This document shows, one piece after another, positions 35,201 through 45,076 of a DNA stretch of 64,000 bases. A program made the position numbers and the translations under genes. Each line of letters begins with the position of its first letter. Position 1 is the stretch's first letter. The stretch covers positions 558,001 to 622,000 of the forward strand of contig NZ_JACHZG010000001.1 in the NCBI RefSeq assembly GCF_014193425.1, given 5' to 3'. This DNA is from Microlunatus antarcticus (GTDB lineage Bacteria > Actinomycetota > Actinomycetes > Propionibacteriales > Propionibacteriaceae). The notes beneath the pieces were generated by a model. It had not been told where the DNA came from, made no database searches, and saw only the letters and a list, made by a program, of their open reading frames with translations.

Positions 35201-36082
35201 ATGCCTCCCGCCGAGACCTTCTTCTCCACCTGGCGGATCGACCCGGTCGCGGCCGTGGCCCTCGCGCTGGTCCTGCTCGCGTACGTCGCGGGGGTGCGGC
35301 GCGTCCGCCGGACCGGTGGGACCTGGCCGGTGCGGCGCACGCTCGGCTTCGTGCTGGCCGGGCTGGGGTCGTACGCGGTCATCTCCTTCGGGTTCCTCGG
35401 TGCACGGAGCGAGGACCTGCGCTGGGCGTTCACCACCCGGGTCGCCCTGCTCCTGCTCGTGGTGCCGCTGCTGACCCTGCTCGGGCGCCCGCTCGACCTC
35501 GCGTACGCGGCGCTGCCGCCGGGCGGGGCCGCCGGGGTCCGCACGTTCCTCGGCTCGCGGCCGGTCCGGCTGCTGGGCAACGCGATCGTCGCGCCGGTGG
35601 TGGGCTGCGCGGTCTTCTGCGTGTTCCTGACCCCGCTCGCCGGTGCCTGGCGGACCAGCGCGCTGGCCGAGGAGGGGACCGGCCTGGTGCTGCCGGTGCT
35701 CGGGCTGCTCTTCGTCCTGCCGATCGCCGCGCACACCGGGCTGCGCAGCGAGGTCTTCATCGCCGCGGAGTTCGCCTTCGCCTTCGTCGAGCTGGTGCTC
35801 GACGCGATCCCCGGCCTGGTGCTGCGCCTCACCGGGCACGTGCTGGACGGGGTGGGCGCGGTCGTCGGGACGCGGCCGGGGTGGTTCCCGTCGCCGCTGA
35901 CCGACCAGCACTGGTCGGGCGACGTCCTCTGGTCCATCGCCGAGGTGGCCGACCTGCCGATCCTGCTGCTCCTGTTCGTGCGCTGGGTGCGCTCGGACGC
36001 CCGGCACGCCGACCGCGCGGACGGGCTCACCGAGGCCGAGCTCGACGACCTGGTGCAGGCGCACCTGCGGGGCGGTCGCTGA
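35201..36082 (+). CDS. CtaG/caa3-type cytochrome c oxidase assembly-like membrane protein
   Basis: 293 residues with about seven hydrophobic segments. The order of segments and the motifs FGFLGARSEDLRWAF, RPLDLAYAALPPGG, IAAHTGLRSEVFIAAEFAF and DQHWSGDVLWSIAEVADLP resemble the actinobacterial caa3_CtaG family of membrane proteins, linked to copper delivery for oxidase assembly. The usual His clusters are reduced: I see AHTG, DQHWSG and a terminal HADR. It lies 17 bp after guaB, probably cotranscribed. The function is inferred from family resemblance only. Confidence 0.72.
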   Translation: MPPAETFFSTWRIDPVAAVALALVLLAYVAGVRRVRRTGGTWPVRRTLGFVLAGLGSYAVISFGFLGARSEDLRWAFTTRVALLLLVVPLLTLLGRPLDLAYAALPPGGAAGVRTFLGSRPVRLLGNAIVAPVVGCAVFCVFLTPLAGAWRTSALAEEGTGLVLPVLGLLFVLPIAAHTGLRSEVFIAAEFAFAFVELVLDAIPGLVLRLTGHVLDGVGAVVGTRPGWFPSPLTDQHWSGDVLWSIAEVADLPILLLLFVRWVRSDARHADRADGLTEAELDDLVQAHLRGGR

Positions 36083-36113
36083 CGCGCGGTCGCGCAGGGT
36101 GGGCCGTCTGCGC

Positions 36114-36119
36114 CAGACT
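36114..36119 (+). promoter_or_regulatory. Putative -10 box (CAGACT) of leaderless guaB3
   Basis: CAGACT lies 6 nt before the ATG at 36126; the first base departs from the T seen in the other boxes. Confidence 0.35.
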
Positions 36120-36125
36120 GGGCGC

Positions 36126-37238
36126 ATGGTGGTGGAGATCGGCCGCAACAAGCGGGCCCAGCAGGCGTACGCGTTCGACGACGTGTCGATCGTGCCCTCG
36201 CGACGCACACGCGGGGAGCAGGAGGTCTCGCTGAGCTGGCGGATCGACGCCGGCACGTTCGACCTGCCGTTGATCGCGGCCCCGATGGACTCGGTGATGT
36301 CCCCGCAGACGGCGATCCTGCTCGGCCGGCTCGGCGGCCTCGGCGTGCTCAACCTCGAGGGCCTGTGGACCCGCTACGAGGACCCCGAGCCGCTGCTGGA
36401 CACGATCACCTCGGAGCCCGACCCGGCCGCGGCCACGCGGATGATGCAGGAGATCTACGCCGAGCCGATCAAGCCCGAGCTGATCGGGGCCCGCATCGCG
36501 GAGATCCGCGCGGCCGGCGTCGTCGCCGCGGGCGCGCTCTCGCCGCAGAACACCCAGGCCTTCGCCAAGCACGTCGTCGACTCCGGCGTGGACTTCTTCG
36601 TCATCCGCGGGACGACGGTGTCGGCCGAGCACGTCTCGCGCGACGTCGAGCCGCTCAACCTCAAGCAGTTCATCTACGACCTCGACGTGCCCGTGATCGT
36701 CGGGGGCTGCGCGACCTACCAGGCCGCGCTCCACCTCATGCGGACCGGTGCGGCGGGCGTCCTCGTCGGCTTCGGCGGGGGAGCGGCCGACACGACGCGC
36801 TCGGTGCTCGGCCTGGCCGTGCCGATGGCGTCGGCCACCTCCGACGTCGCCGCGGCGCGCCGGGACTACCTCGACGAGTCCGGCGGGCGCTACGTCCACG
36901 TCATCGCCGACGGGTCGGTGGGCCGCTCCGGCGACATCGCCAAGGCGATCGCCTGCGGCGCCGACGCGGTCATGGTCGGCTCGCCGCTGGCCAAGGCCGT
37001 CGAGGCACCGGGCCGCGGCTTCCACTGGGGGCCCGAGGCCTGGCACGCGACGCTGCCGCGCGGCGAGCGGGTGCACTACGGGACGGTCGGCACGCTGGAG
37101 GAGATCCTGCACGGCCCGTCGACCGTGCCCGACGGCACCATGAACCTCGTCGGCGCGCTCCGCAAGGCGATGGCCACCACGGGCTACTCCGACGTCAAGG
37201 AGTTCCAGCGCGTCGAGGTCGTGCTCGACCGGCCCTGA
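36126..37238 (+). CDS. guaB3: GuaB3 family IMP dehydrogenase-related protein
   Basis: 370 residues, without CBS domains. TIM-barrel IMPDH fold: VEIGRNKRAQQAYAFDDVSIVPSRRTR at the N-terminus, LPLIAAPMDSVMS, GGCATYQAALHLMRTGAAGVLVGFGGG and HVIADGSVGRSGDIAKAIACGADAVMVG. The catalytic Cys loop of GuaB is replaced: the matching segment is GGGAADTTRS with Asp222 where Cys is expected. Classical IMPDH chemistry is therefore unlikely; GuaB3 in mycobacteria is of unclear function. The ATG is favoured over an upstream in-frame start because of its MVVEIGRNKRAQQAY N-terminus. Confidence 0.93.
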   Translation: MVVEIGRNKRAQQAYAFDDVSIVPSRRTRGEQEVSLSWRIDAGTFDLPLIAAPMDSVMSPQTAILLGRLGGLGVLNLEGLWTRYEDPEPLLDTITSEPDPAAATRMMQEIYAEPIKPELIGARIAEIRAAGVVAAGALSPQNTQAFAKHVVDSGVDFFVIRGTTVSAEHVSRDVEPLNLKQFIYDLDVPVIVGGCATYQAALHLMRTGAAGVLVGFGGGAADTTRSVLGLAVPMASATSDVAAARRDYLDESGGRYVHVIADGSVGRSGDIAKAIACGADAVMVGSPLAKAVEAPGRGFHWGPEAWHATLPRGERVHYGTVGTLEEILHGPSTVPDGTMNLVGALRKAMATTGYSDVKEFQRVEVVLDRP

Positions 37239-37319
37239 GTGCAGAACTCCTGAGCTTAGAACCCCGTGAGCACACAGTTCCCGAGCGCAGAACCACCAGC
37301 AGAACCCGCCGATCTCCCT

Positions 37320-37325
37320 TAGGTT
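37320..37325 (+). promoter_or_regulatory. Putative -10 box (TAGGTT) of the S8 peptidase gene
   Basis: TAGGTT lies about 37 nt before the chosen GTG at 37363, leaving a short leader with AGGGAGA. Confidence 0.4.
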
Positions 37326-37362
37326 CGTCCGCGACAAAACCGTGCGCGACCGAGGGAGAACC

Positions 37363-40164
37363 GTGGCTGCAGCAGGGCGCACCTGGGCGGCGGTGCTGGC
37401 GGGCGTGCTCGTCGGCGTCACCGTCGTGACCGTCCCGACGACGACGCAGGCGGCACCCCCGCCGGCGTCCGGGCCGGGCAAGGTCGACCGCTCGCTGGGC
37501 AGCGGCCTCGGTCGGCTCCTCGCCCCGGGCTCCGGTGGGGCCCAGCGGCGTACGGGCGGCTTCCGCGTCGACCAGGAGTCGCTCGCCGTGCGCGACGCCG
37601 ACGGACGCGTGCTGGTGGACCTGACGCCCCGGGCCGGCGTCGACCGGGCCGCGTTCCGCCGGTCGGCCGAGGCCGCCGGGCTCGTCGTGCAGAGCACCGA
37701 CGCCGGGCGGGGCACCCTCGAGGGCTTCGTCGCCCTCGAGGCCGTCCCCACGCTCGCGGCGCTGCCCGGACGGGCCACCCTCGCGCAGGCGGTCCGGCCC
37801 GGCACGAACGTCGGGGCGACGACGTCGCAGGGGGTCGCGCTCCAGCGGGTGGACGCGCTCCGCAAGGCCGGCCTCGACGGCCGGGGCGTCACGATCGGCG
37901 CGCTCTCGGACTCGTACGACGTCGCGACGACCACCCTCGACGGCGAGCCGCTCACCGTGCACGCCGCGCAGGACGTCGCCAGCGGCGACCTCCCCGGCGC
38001 CGGGAACGCGGCCCACCCGACCCCCGTCGTCGTCCTGGACGAGTACGGCCGCGGTCTCGGCGGCGTCGACGAGGGCCGCGCGATGCTCCAGATCGCGCAC
38101 GACGTCGCGCCCGCGGCCAAGCTCTGCTTCGCCACCGCGCAGGCGGGGGAGGTGCGCTTCGCCGAGAACATCCGGCGCCTGGCCGACCCGAAGGGTGCGT
38201 GCGCGGCGGACGTGGTCGTCGACGACGTCGTGTACTTCGACGAGCCGATGTTCTCCGACGGGATCATCAGCGACGCGGTCGACGACGTCGCCGCGCAGGG
38301 CGTCCACTACGTCACCTCGGCCGGCAACCAGGGCAGCCACCAGGCCTGGGACGCACCGCTGCGCCTGGTCTCGGCCGAGACGGCGCGGGCGGGCTCGAAC
38401 CTCGACCTCGCCGCCGTCGACCCGAGCCTCTACGACGGCGGCTTCGCCGACCTGCGGCAGGGCGCCGGGGTGGACGTGGCGCAGGACGTCGCCCTCGGCC
38501 CCGCGGGCGGGGTCATCGACCTGCAGTGGGACGACCCCGTCGACCTGGACGGCCCCACCATCGGCGCGCCGTTCTTCTCGAGCGAGGGCACGGTCACCAG
38601 CGCGGAGCGCACGACGACGTTCACCGTCACCCCGACGGCCGACCAGCTGGGCCGGACCGTCCAGTTCCGGGCGGAGGGCGTGCCGAGCGGCACCACGGAC
38701 CTGGTCATGACGATCACCGACCCCGACGGCCGGCAGCTCGTCCGCTCCGACGCCGGGGCGGGCGAGGTCTGGTCGACCCGGCTCACCCGGCCGGGCCCGT
38801 ACACGGTCGAGGTCGCGGGCTACGAGGACGAGACCGGCGACTTCACGGTCGACGTCAGCCCCGTGCTGGCGCCGTCGGCCGTCACGACCGACCTCAACCT
38901 GCTCGTCTTCGACGAGGACGGGACGTTCCTGGGCGACTCCGCCGACATCAACGTCGCGACCGGCCGGCCGCTCGAGCTGCTGCCGATCTCCGGCGTGCCG
39001 AAGGTGCAGATCGTCGTCTCCCGGAGTGGCCGGGGCGAGGTGGGTGCCCACCGGCTGCGGACCGTCCTGTTCGGCGACGCGGAGCTCGCCGAGCACGCGG
39101 TGGCCAGCGACCCCGGGATCTTCGGGCACGCCACCGCCCGCGGGGCCACGGCTGTCGCGGCGTACGACCCGTTCCGTCCCTTCCTGCCCGAGCCGTACAG
39201 CGCGACCGGCGGCACGCTCGAGGTCCTGTACGGCTCCGACGGGGAGCCCCTGAAGAAGAGCCGACGCCAGCGCACGGTGCCCCAGGTCGCCGGGACGGAC
39301 GGCGGGAACTCGACGTTCTTCGGGTCGGACACCTCGGCCGACGTCGACGACCGGCCCAACTTCTTCGGCACGAGCGCCGCCGCGCCGCACGTGGCGGGGA
39401 TCGCGGCGCTGGCCGTGCAGCAGGCGGAGAAGAAGCGGAAGACGCTGAGCCCGTCGACGCTGCGCTCGCGGCTCGAGGACGCGACGTTCGCGCACGACCG
39501 CGACCCCGGTTCGGCCGACGGCACCGCGGCGGGGGTCGAGCTGCGCGCCGAGGGGACCGGTTCGCCGGAGTCCGGGCTGGTCCCGGGCTCGATGACGGAC
39601 GCGCACTTCTTCACGCTCCGCAACCGCAGCGGCAAGACCATGCGCTCGGTGACCCTCGACGGCACGACCGCGAGCCCCACCGCGCTCGGGCTCGCCGGGT
39701 CGACGCCCTCGGGCGGGATCGTCTTCGACCCGCGCCCGTACGACGCCGCCGAGCCCCGCCAGCGCGTCGGGTTCCCCTTCGTCGTCGGGGACACCGACGG
39801 TGGGTTGGACGCCGCGGACGTCACCGCGTCGTACGCGGGCTCGACCGGGAACGGCCAGTTCCGCCGGCTCACGCTCACCTTCGCCGACGGCCTGCGCCGC
39901 GGCGACACGCTCGAGTTCGGCGTCGACCGCGACCTGGCGCGTTCCGGGGACGGGACGGCCGACGAGGGCAACGGCGCCGACGAGCTCGGCGGGGCGACCG
40001 TCCTGCCGTCGGGGAAGAAGGACAAGGCGGGGCTGACCTTCACCGTCCGGACGACGGGGGGCAAGCGCACCAGCGGCCAGCTCCGGAACGACCTCGGGTC
40101 GGGCTTCACCCGCGTCGACGGCCACGGGCTCGTCGACGCGGAGGAGGCCGTCGTCGGGCGCTGA
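37363..40164 (+). CDS. Secreted S8-like subtilase with Glu in the catalytic His position
   Basis: 933 residues. Signal peptide about 1-25 (RTWAAVLAGVLVGVTVVTV, cleavage near TTTQA-APPP). Catalytic blocks: TIGALSDSYD (Asp183), VDEGRAMLQIAHDVAP (Glu237 aligned with the usual His of HGTxVA), SAGNQG (oxyanion Asn322) and FFGTSAAAPHVAG (Ser671). About 330 residues are inserted between Asn and Ser, including Ig-like segments, and a ~250-residue beta-rich C-terminus follows. The GTG at 37363 has AGGGAGA 6 nt upstream, so it is preferred to a GTG at 37342. It stands between guaB3 and chorismate mutase. The substrate is unknown. Confidence 0.85.
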   Translation: MAAAGRTWAAVLAGVLVGVTVVTVPTTTQAAPPPASGPGKVDRSLGSGLGRLLAPGSGGAQRRTGGFRVDQESLAVRDADGRVLVDLTPRAGVDRAAFRRSAEAAGLVVQSTDAGRGTLEGFVALEAVPTLAALPGRATLAQAVRPGTNVGATTSQGVALQRVDALRKAGLDGRGVTIGALSDSYDVATTTLDGEPLTVHAAQDVASGDLPGAGNAAHPTPVVVLDEYGRGLGGVDEGRAMLQIAHDVAPAAKLCFATAQAGEVRFAENIRRLADPKGACAADVVVDDVVYFDEPMFSDGIISDAVDDVAAQGVHYVTSAGNQGSHQAWDAPLRLVSAETARAGSNLDLAAVDPSLYDGGFADLRQGAGVDVAQDVALGPAGGVIDLQWDDPVDLDGPTIGAPFFSSEGTVTSAERTTTFTVTPTADQLGRTVQFRAEGVPSGTTDLVMTITDPDGRQLVRSDAGAGEVWSTRLTRPGPYTVEVAGYEDETGDFTVDVSPVLAPSAVTTDLNLLVFDEDGTFLGDSADINVATGRPLELLPISGVPKVQIVVSRSGRGEVGAHRLRTVLFGDAELAEHAVASDPGIFGHATARGATAVAAYDPFRPFLPEPYSATGGTLEVLYGSDGEPLKKSRRQRTVPQVAGTDGGNSTFFGSDTSADVDDRPNFFGTSAAAPHVAGIAALAVQQAEKKRKTLSPSTLRSRLEDATFAHDRDPGSADGTAAGVELRAEGTGSPESGLVPGSMTDAHFFTLRNRSGKTMRSVTLDGTTASPTALGLAGSTPSGGIVFDPRPYDAAEPRQRVGFPFVVGDTDGGLDAADVTASYAGSTGNGQFRRLTLTFADGLRRGDTLEFGVDRDLARSGDGTADEGNGADELGGATVLPSGKKDKAGLTFTVRTTGGKRTSGQLRNDLGSGFTRVDGHGLVDAEEAVVGR

Positions 40165-40202
40165 CGCCGCGGACGGCGGGGCGCCGGTCCCGGACGGTTC
40201 AC

Positions 40203-40208
40203 TACGAT
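40203..40208 (+). promoter_or_regulatory. Putative -10 box (TACGAT) of leaderless chorismate mutase gene
   Basis: TACGAT lies 7 nt before the ATG at 40216 and overlaps the alternative ATG at 40207, which it argues against. Confidence 0.5.
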
Positions 40209-40215
40209 GACCGCC

Positions 40216-40515
40216 ATGGACGAGGACGTGTCGGCCGAGCTCGGGCGGCTGCGCCACAGCATCGACAACATGGACGCGGCCCTGGTCCACCTGCTCGCGG
40301 AACGTTTCGCCGTCACCCAGCAGGTCGGTCTGCTGAAGGCCGAGCACGGGCTGCCGCCCGCCGACCCGGCCCGCGAGGCCCAGCAGATCGCCCGGCTGCG
40401 CGCCCTCGCCGTGGAGGCCCGGCTCGACCCCGAGTTCGCCGAGAAGTTCCTCGGCTTCATCGTCGCCGAGGTCGTGCGGCACCACGAGGCCGTCCTGCGC
40501 GACGTCGCCACCTGA
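40216..40515 (+). CDS. Chorismate mutase (AroQ fold)
   Basis: 99 residues, the size of free-standing AroQ monofunctional enzymes. It converts chorismate to prephenate for Phe/Tyr synthesis. ELGRLRHSIDNMDAALVHLLAERFAVTQQVGLLKAEHGLPPADPAREAQQIARL matches the helix-1/2 pattern of the AroQ dimer with its active-site Arg and Lys. The ATG at 40216 is chosen by the -10 located 7 nt before it. It lies 55 bp upstream of guaA. Confidence 0.92.
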   Translation: MDEDVSAELGRLRHSIDNMDAALVHLLAERFAVTQQVGLLKAEHGLPPADPAREAQQIARLRALAVEARLDPEFAEKFLGFIVAEVVRHHEAVLRDVAT

Positions 40516-40534
40516 GCGGCCGCGGCCCCACCCC

Positions 40535-40540
40535 TAGACT
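40535..40540 (+). promoter_or_regulatory. Putative -10 box (TAGACT) of guaA
   Basis: TAGACTCGG followed by a 30-nt leader containing AGAAGAAGGA, similar to the guaB leader. Confidence 0.55.
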
Positions 40541-40570
40541 CGGCCCTCGCCCGAGAAGAAGGACGTCCGC

Positions 40571-42187
<1,617 letters not shown>

Positions 42188-42250
42188 GGGATCGCCCGGC
42201 CCCGCCCCATCCGGTCCGCTCCGCTCCTCCCCAGCGCCCTCTGTGGGCAA

Positions 42251-42309
42251 GGAAACGCTGACGTCCGTCACCGGGATCGAGTCGTGAGCCGGCGGGAGTC
42301 AGCGTTTCC
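42251..42309. terminator. 12-bp inverted repeat after guaA
   Basis: GGAAACGCTGAC (42251-42262) pairs perfectly with GTCAGCGTTTCC (42298-42309), loop 35 nt with an inner CCGG/CCGG pairing. It starts 64 bp after the guaA stop. It could be a terminator or a structured 3' element. Confidence 0.45.
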
Positions 42310-42330
42310 CGGCAGGAACGGTGGGCGAGA

Positions 42331-42371
42331 GTGCGCGAATCCGACCGGGCAGACGCGCTCGCGTCCGCACC
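42331..42371. repeat. Short hairpin repeat, copy B (19-bp core shared with 18245-18283)
   Basis: Contains ATCCGACCGGGCAGACGCG at 42339-42357, identical to 18251-18269, flanked by GTGCG and CGCAC arms. Confidence 0.6.
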
Positions 42372-42397
42372 GTTGTGGGCGGGGCTCGATCCGCCAC

Positions 42398-42455
42398 GCG
42401 CACCTTCTGCGCTCGCGCGCACCCTGCAGGGTGCGCCTCGCGGCGGAAGGTACGC
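42398..42455. terminator. Large palindrome between convergent guaA and DUF1275 gene
   Basis: A 20-bp perfect palindrome GCGCACCCTGCAGGGTGCGC (42417-42436) lies inside a second symmetric pair (GCGCACCTTCTGC / GCGGAAGGTACGC, 42398-42410 and 42443-42455) with the same centre. It is placed to terminate both convergent transcripts. Confidence 0.55.
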
Positions 42456-42475
42456 CTCGCGGGTGAGCGGGTGGG

Positions 42476-43213
42476 TCAGGCGGCGGACGGCGCTGCGCTG
42501 GTGGCGGTCGCCTCGACGTAGCGGTGGTCGGCCCGGCGGGCGCGGTGGAGCAGCCCGAGGGCGACGAGCATGAGCACGCCGGCGAGGACCAGGGCGTACG
42601 CGCCGCCGAGGTAGCGGACGACCGCGGCGGAGGCGAGGGCCCCGAGGCCCATGGTCACGATCGCGCCCACCCGCCGGAACCACGCCGTCCCAGCGCCGCC
42701 CGCGAGGCGGCTGTCCGCGGCCAGGTTGACCATGGTCATCGTCACGACGACGGTGGACAGGTCGCGGATGCCGACGTGCTTGACCGCCGAGGCCTGCGCG
42801 CCGAGCAGCAGGGCGAGCACGCCGGTGATGACGATCATCTCCGTCGTCCCGAGCCGGCCGAGGGCGAACCACACGCCGGCCAGCGCCAGGGTTCCGATGG
42901 TCGTGCCGAGCAGCACCGCCATGGACGACCGCGGCAGCTTGACCGCGCCGTCCGACCCGCGGCGCGTGAGGCGTGAGCCCAGCGCGGCACCGAGCAGGAA
43001 CGTGAGCAGCGCGACCAGGTTGTTGAGCACCGGGATGCCCTGCACGCCCATGAGCCCGAAGCCGATGAACAGCACGTTCCCGGTCATGTTGCCGGTGAAG
43101 ACGCGGTCCAGCGCGAGATAGCTGACGCCGTCCACCGCGCCCGTCGCCGCCGTCAGGACCAGCAGCGCCGCCGTGTACTCGCGCTCCGCCCAGGTCTGCC
43201 CGCTCGTCGCCAT
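42476..43213 (-). CDS. DUF1275 (YoaK-type) membrane protein
   Basis: 245 residues with about six hydrophobic helices. TAATGAVDGVSYLALDRVFTGNMTGNVLFIG is the DUF1275 signature; QASAVKHVGIRDLSTVVVTMTMVNL is the second family block. It is related to inner membrane proteins of unknown function, sometimes suggested to be transporters. The ATG of MATSGQTWAEREY is chosen; longer in-frame starts lack support. It faces the ABC transporter operon across a 197-bp region with TAGTGT at 43254-43259 as its possible -10. Confidence 0.88.
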   Translation of the reverse strand: MATSGQTWAEREYTAALLVLTAATGAVDGVSYLALDRVFTGNMTGNVLFIGFGLMGVQGIPVLNNLVALLTFLLGAALGSRLTRRGSDGAVKLPRSSMAVLLGTTIGTLALAGVWFALGRLGTTEMIVITGVLALLLGAQASAVKHVGIRDLSTVVVTMTMVNLAADSRLAGGAGTAWFRRVGAIVTMGLGALASAAVVRYLGGAYALVLAGVLMLVALGLLHRARRADHRYVEATATSAAPSAA

Positions 43214-43398
43214 CGTGGGTCCACCCGCCTCGAGTTCCTGCGTCCGGCGCCGGACACTACCGCCCGTACGGCCGCCGTCGGTGTGCCGCCGTGGCCACGG
43301 ACGAAAGCCAAGGATCTGCTGAAAAGCCTTCCCTTCGGCGGGGGAGGCGTGCCAGGTTTCGTTGAACGATTCGCCGAACGCCGCCCGCATCGCGACCC
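43214..43398. other. Divergent promoter region, DUF1275 gene / peptide importer operon
   Basis: About 185 bp between divergent genes. TAGTGT on the minus strand (43254-43259) is a possible -10 for the DUF1275 gene. For the importer operon I find no clear -10; TTGAACGATTCG near 43361 is AT-richer than its surroundings. Confidence 0.35.
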
Positions 43399-43413
43399 GA
43401 GGAGCCCGTCCTG
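43399..43413 (+). promoter_or_regulatory. Shine-Dalgarno GAGGAG before a probable CTG start
   Basis: GAGGAG at 43399-43404 is followed after six bases by CTG (43411-43413). No in-frame ATG, GTG or TTG lies between the upstream TGA (43363) and the GTG at 43486, which is inside the signal peptide. Confidence 0.55.
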
Positions 43414-45072
43414 ACGAGCCCACCAGGCACTGCCCCGACGTCCGGAGGCGCACGACTGGGTCCGCTCCTGGCCCTCGTCGCGGCCGTGCTGCTCCTGCTG
43501 CCCGGCTGCTACGCGGTGCAGTACCCCGAGCCCGCCCCGCCGCGCCCCGACCGCCCCACCGACGCGCTCGGCGACCGGGCGGTCCGCGAGGGCGGCGACC
43601 TGGTCATGGGCCTGTCGGCGGAGCCGGACAAGCTCGACCCGACGACGTCGTCGTCGCTCTACACCCGCTACGTGATGAACACGATCTGCGAGAAGCTCTA
43701 CGACATCGACGCCTCGGGGAAGGTCGTGCCGCAGCTCGCGAGCGCACTGCCCGAGATCAGCGACGGCGGTCGTACGGTCACCATCGGCGTCCGCGACGGG
43801 GTGCGGTTCGCCGACGGCACCACGCTCGACGCGGCCGCGGTGAAGACCACGCTCGAGCGCAACCTCACCCTCAAGGGCTCGGCGCGCAAGAGCGAGCTCG
43901 GGCCGGTCGAGTCCGTCGAGGCGCCGTCGGCCCGCGAGGTGGTGGTGCGCTACGCGACCCCGTTCGCCCCGCTGACCGCCGCGCTCGCCGACCGGGCCGG
44001 GATGATCATGTCGCCGAAGGCGCTGTCCGACCTCGGCGACAAGTTCAGCGAGCACCCGACCTGCGTCGGCCCGTTCAGCTTCGTGTCGCGCGTCCCGCAG
44101 ACGTCGATCACGGTCCGCCGCGACCCGACCTACTACGCGGCCGACCAGGTGCACCTCGACACGATCACCTACCGGATCATGTCCGACGCCAACATCCGCG
44201 CGGCCAACCTGCGCTCCGGCGACATCCAGGTCGCCGACTCGATCTCCACCCAGGACGTCGACGCGCTCGTCAAGGAGCGCGACGTGGGCCTGCTGCAGAC
44301 CAGCTCGCTGGGCTACCAGGCGATGACGATCAACCTCGCCAACACCGACGGCGCCGGCGAGCCGCCGAAGCAGATCGACACCCCGCTGGCGAGCGACCCG
44401 CGCGTCCGGCTCGCGCTGGCGTACGCCGTCGACCGCGACGCGCTCGTCAACTCCGTCTTCAACAACTGGTACGAGCCGGCCTGCTCGCCGATCCCGCCCA
44501 CCTCGCCGTACGCGAGCCCCGGCGGCGAGGCCTGCGTCCCGCACGACCCGGCCAGGGCCCGCGAGCTGCTGGCCCAGGCCGGCGTGCCCGTGCCGTTCCC
44601 GATCACGGTCAAGACGTCGAACACGGCGGAGGCGCTGCGCTACGCGGCGGCCCTGCAGGCGGCGCTGGAGCCCGGCGGGTTCGCGATGCGGATCGAGCCG
44701 GTGGAGTACTCGACGCTGCTCGACCAGCAGACCGCGGGCGACTTCGACGCGATCCTGCTCGGCTGGTCGGGCCGCATCGACCCGCACGGCAACATGAACA
44801 GCTTCCTGGTCACCGGCGGCGGCAACAACTACGCCGGCTACAGCAACGACGTCGTGGACGAGGGGATGGCCGAGGCCGCGCGGTCCACCGACACCGCGGA
44901 GCGGGCCCAGATCTACGGCAGGGTCATGGAGCAGGTCCGGAAGGACAACCCGATCATCTACCTCTACCGCGTCCGGAACCTCGCCGCGTACACGAGCACC
45001 GTCGGTGGCGCCGAGGTCTACCCCGACGGCGTCGTGCGGCTCAGCCGCGTCGCCTACCTGCAGGAGGGCTGA
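43411..45072 (+). CDS. Peptide ABC transporter substrate-binding lipoprotein (family 5), probable CTG start
   Basis: 553 residues from the CTG at 43411. With this start the N-terminus has a basic residue (Arg15), a hydrophobic core and lipobox LLPGC with Cys33. The GTG at 43486 would leave only eight residues before the Cys and no charged n-region. The mature protein is SBP family 5 (EGGDLVMGLSAEPDKLDPTTSSSLYTR..., GVRDGVRFADGTTLDAAAVKTTLE, ARELLAQAG). It captures peptides or similar ligands for the permeases that follow after 4 bp. First gene of a five-gene operon. Confidence 0.9.
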   Translation: MTSPPGTAPTSGGARLGPLLALVAAVLLLLPGCYAVQYPEPAPPRPDRPTDALGDRAVREGGDLVMGLSAEPDKLDPTTSSSLYTRYVMNTICEKLYDIDASGKVVPQLASALPEISDGGRTVTIGVRDGVRFADGTTLDAAAVKTTLERNLTLKGSARKSELGPVESVEAPSAREVVVRYATPFAPLTAALADRAGMIMSPKALSDLGDKFSEHPTCVGPFSFVSRVPQTSITVRRDPTYYAADQVHLDTITYRIMSDANIRAANLRSGDIQVADSISTQDVDALVKERDVGLLQTSSLGYQAMTINLANTDGAGEPPKQIDTPLASDPRVRLALAYAVDRDALVNSVFNNWYEPACSPIPPTSPYASPGGEACVPHDPARARELLAQAGVPVPFPITVKTSNTAEALRYAAALQAALEPGGFAMRIEPVEYSTLLDQQTAGDFDAILLGWSGRIDPHGNMNSFLVTGGGNNYAGYSNDVVDEGMAEAARSTDTAERAQIYGRVMEQVRKDNPIIYLYRVRNLAAYTSTVGGAEVYPDGVVRLSRVAYLQEG

Positions 45073-45076
45073 GGAC

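Noticed and set aside
37342-37362. Earlier GTG start for the S8 peptidase
   Set aside because: The GTG at 37363 has AGGGAGA at good spacing and still yields a complete signal peptide.
43486-43510. GTG 43486 as start of the peptide-binding lipoprotein
   Set aside because: It would leave eight residues before the lipobox Cys and no basic n-region.
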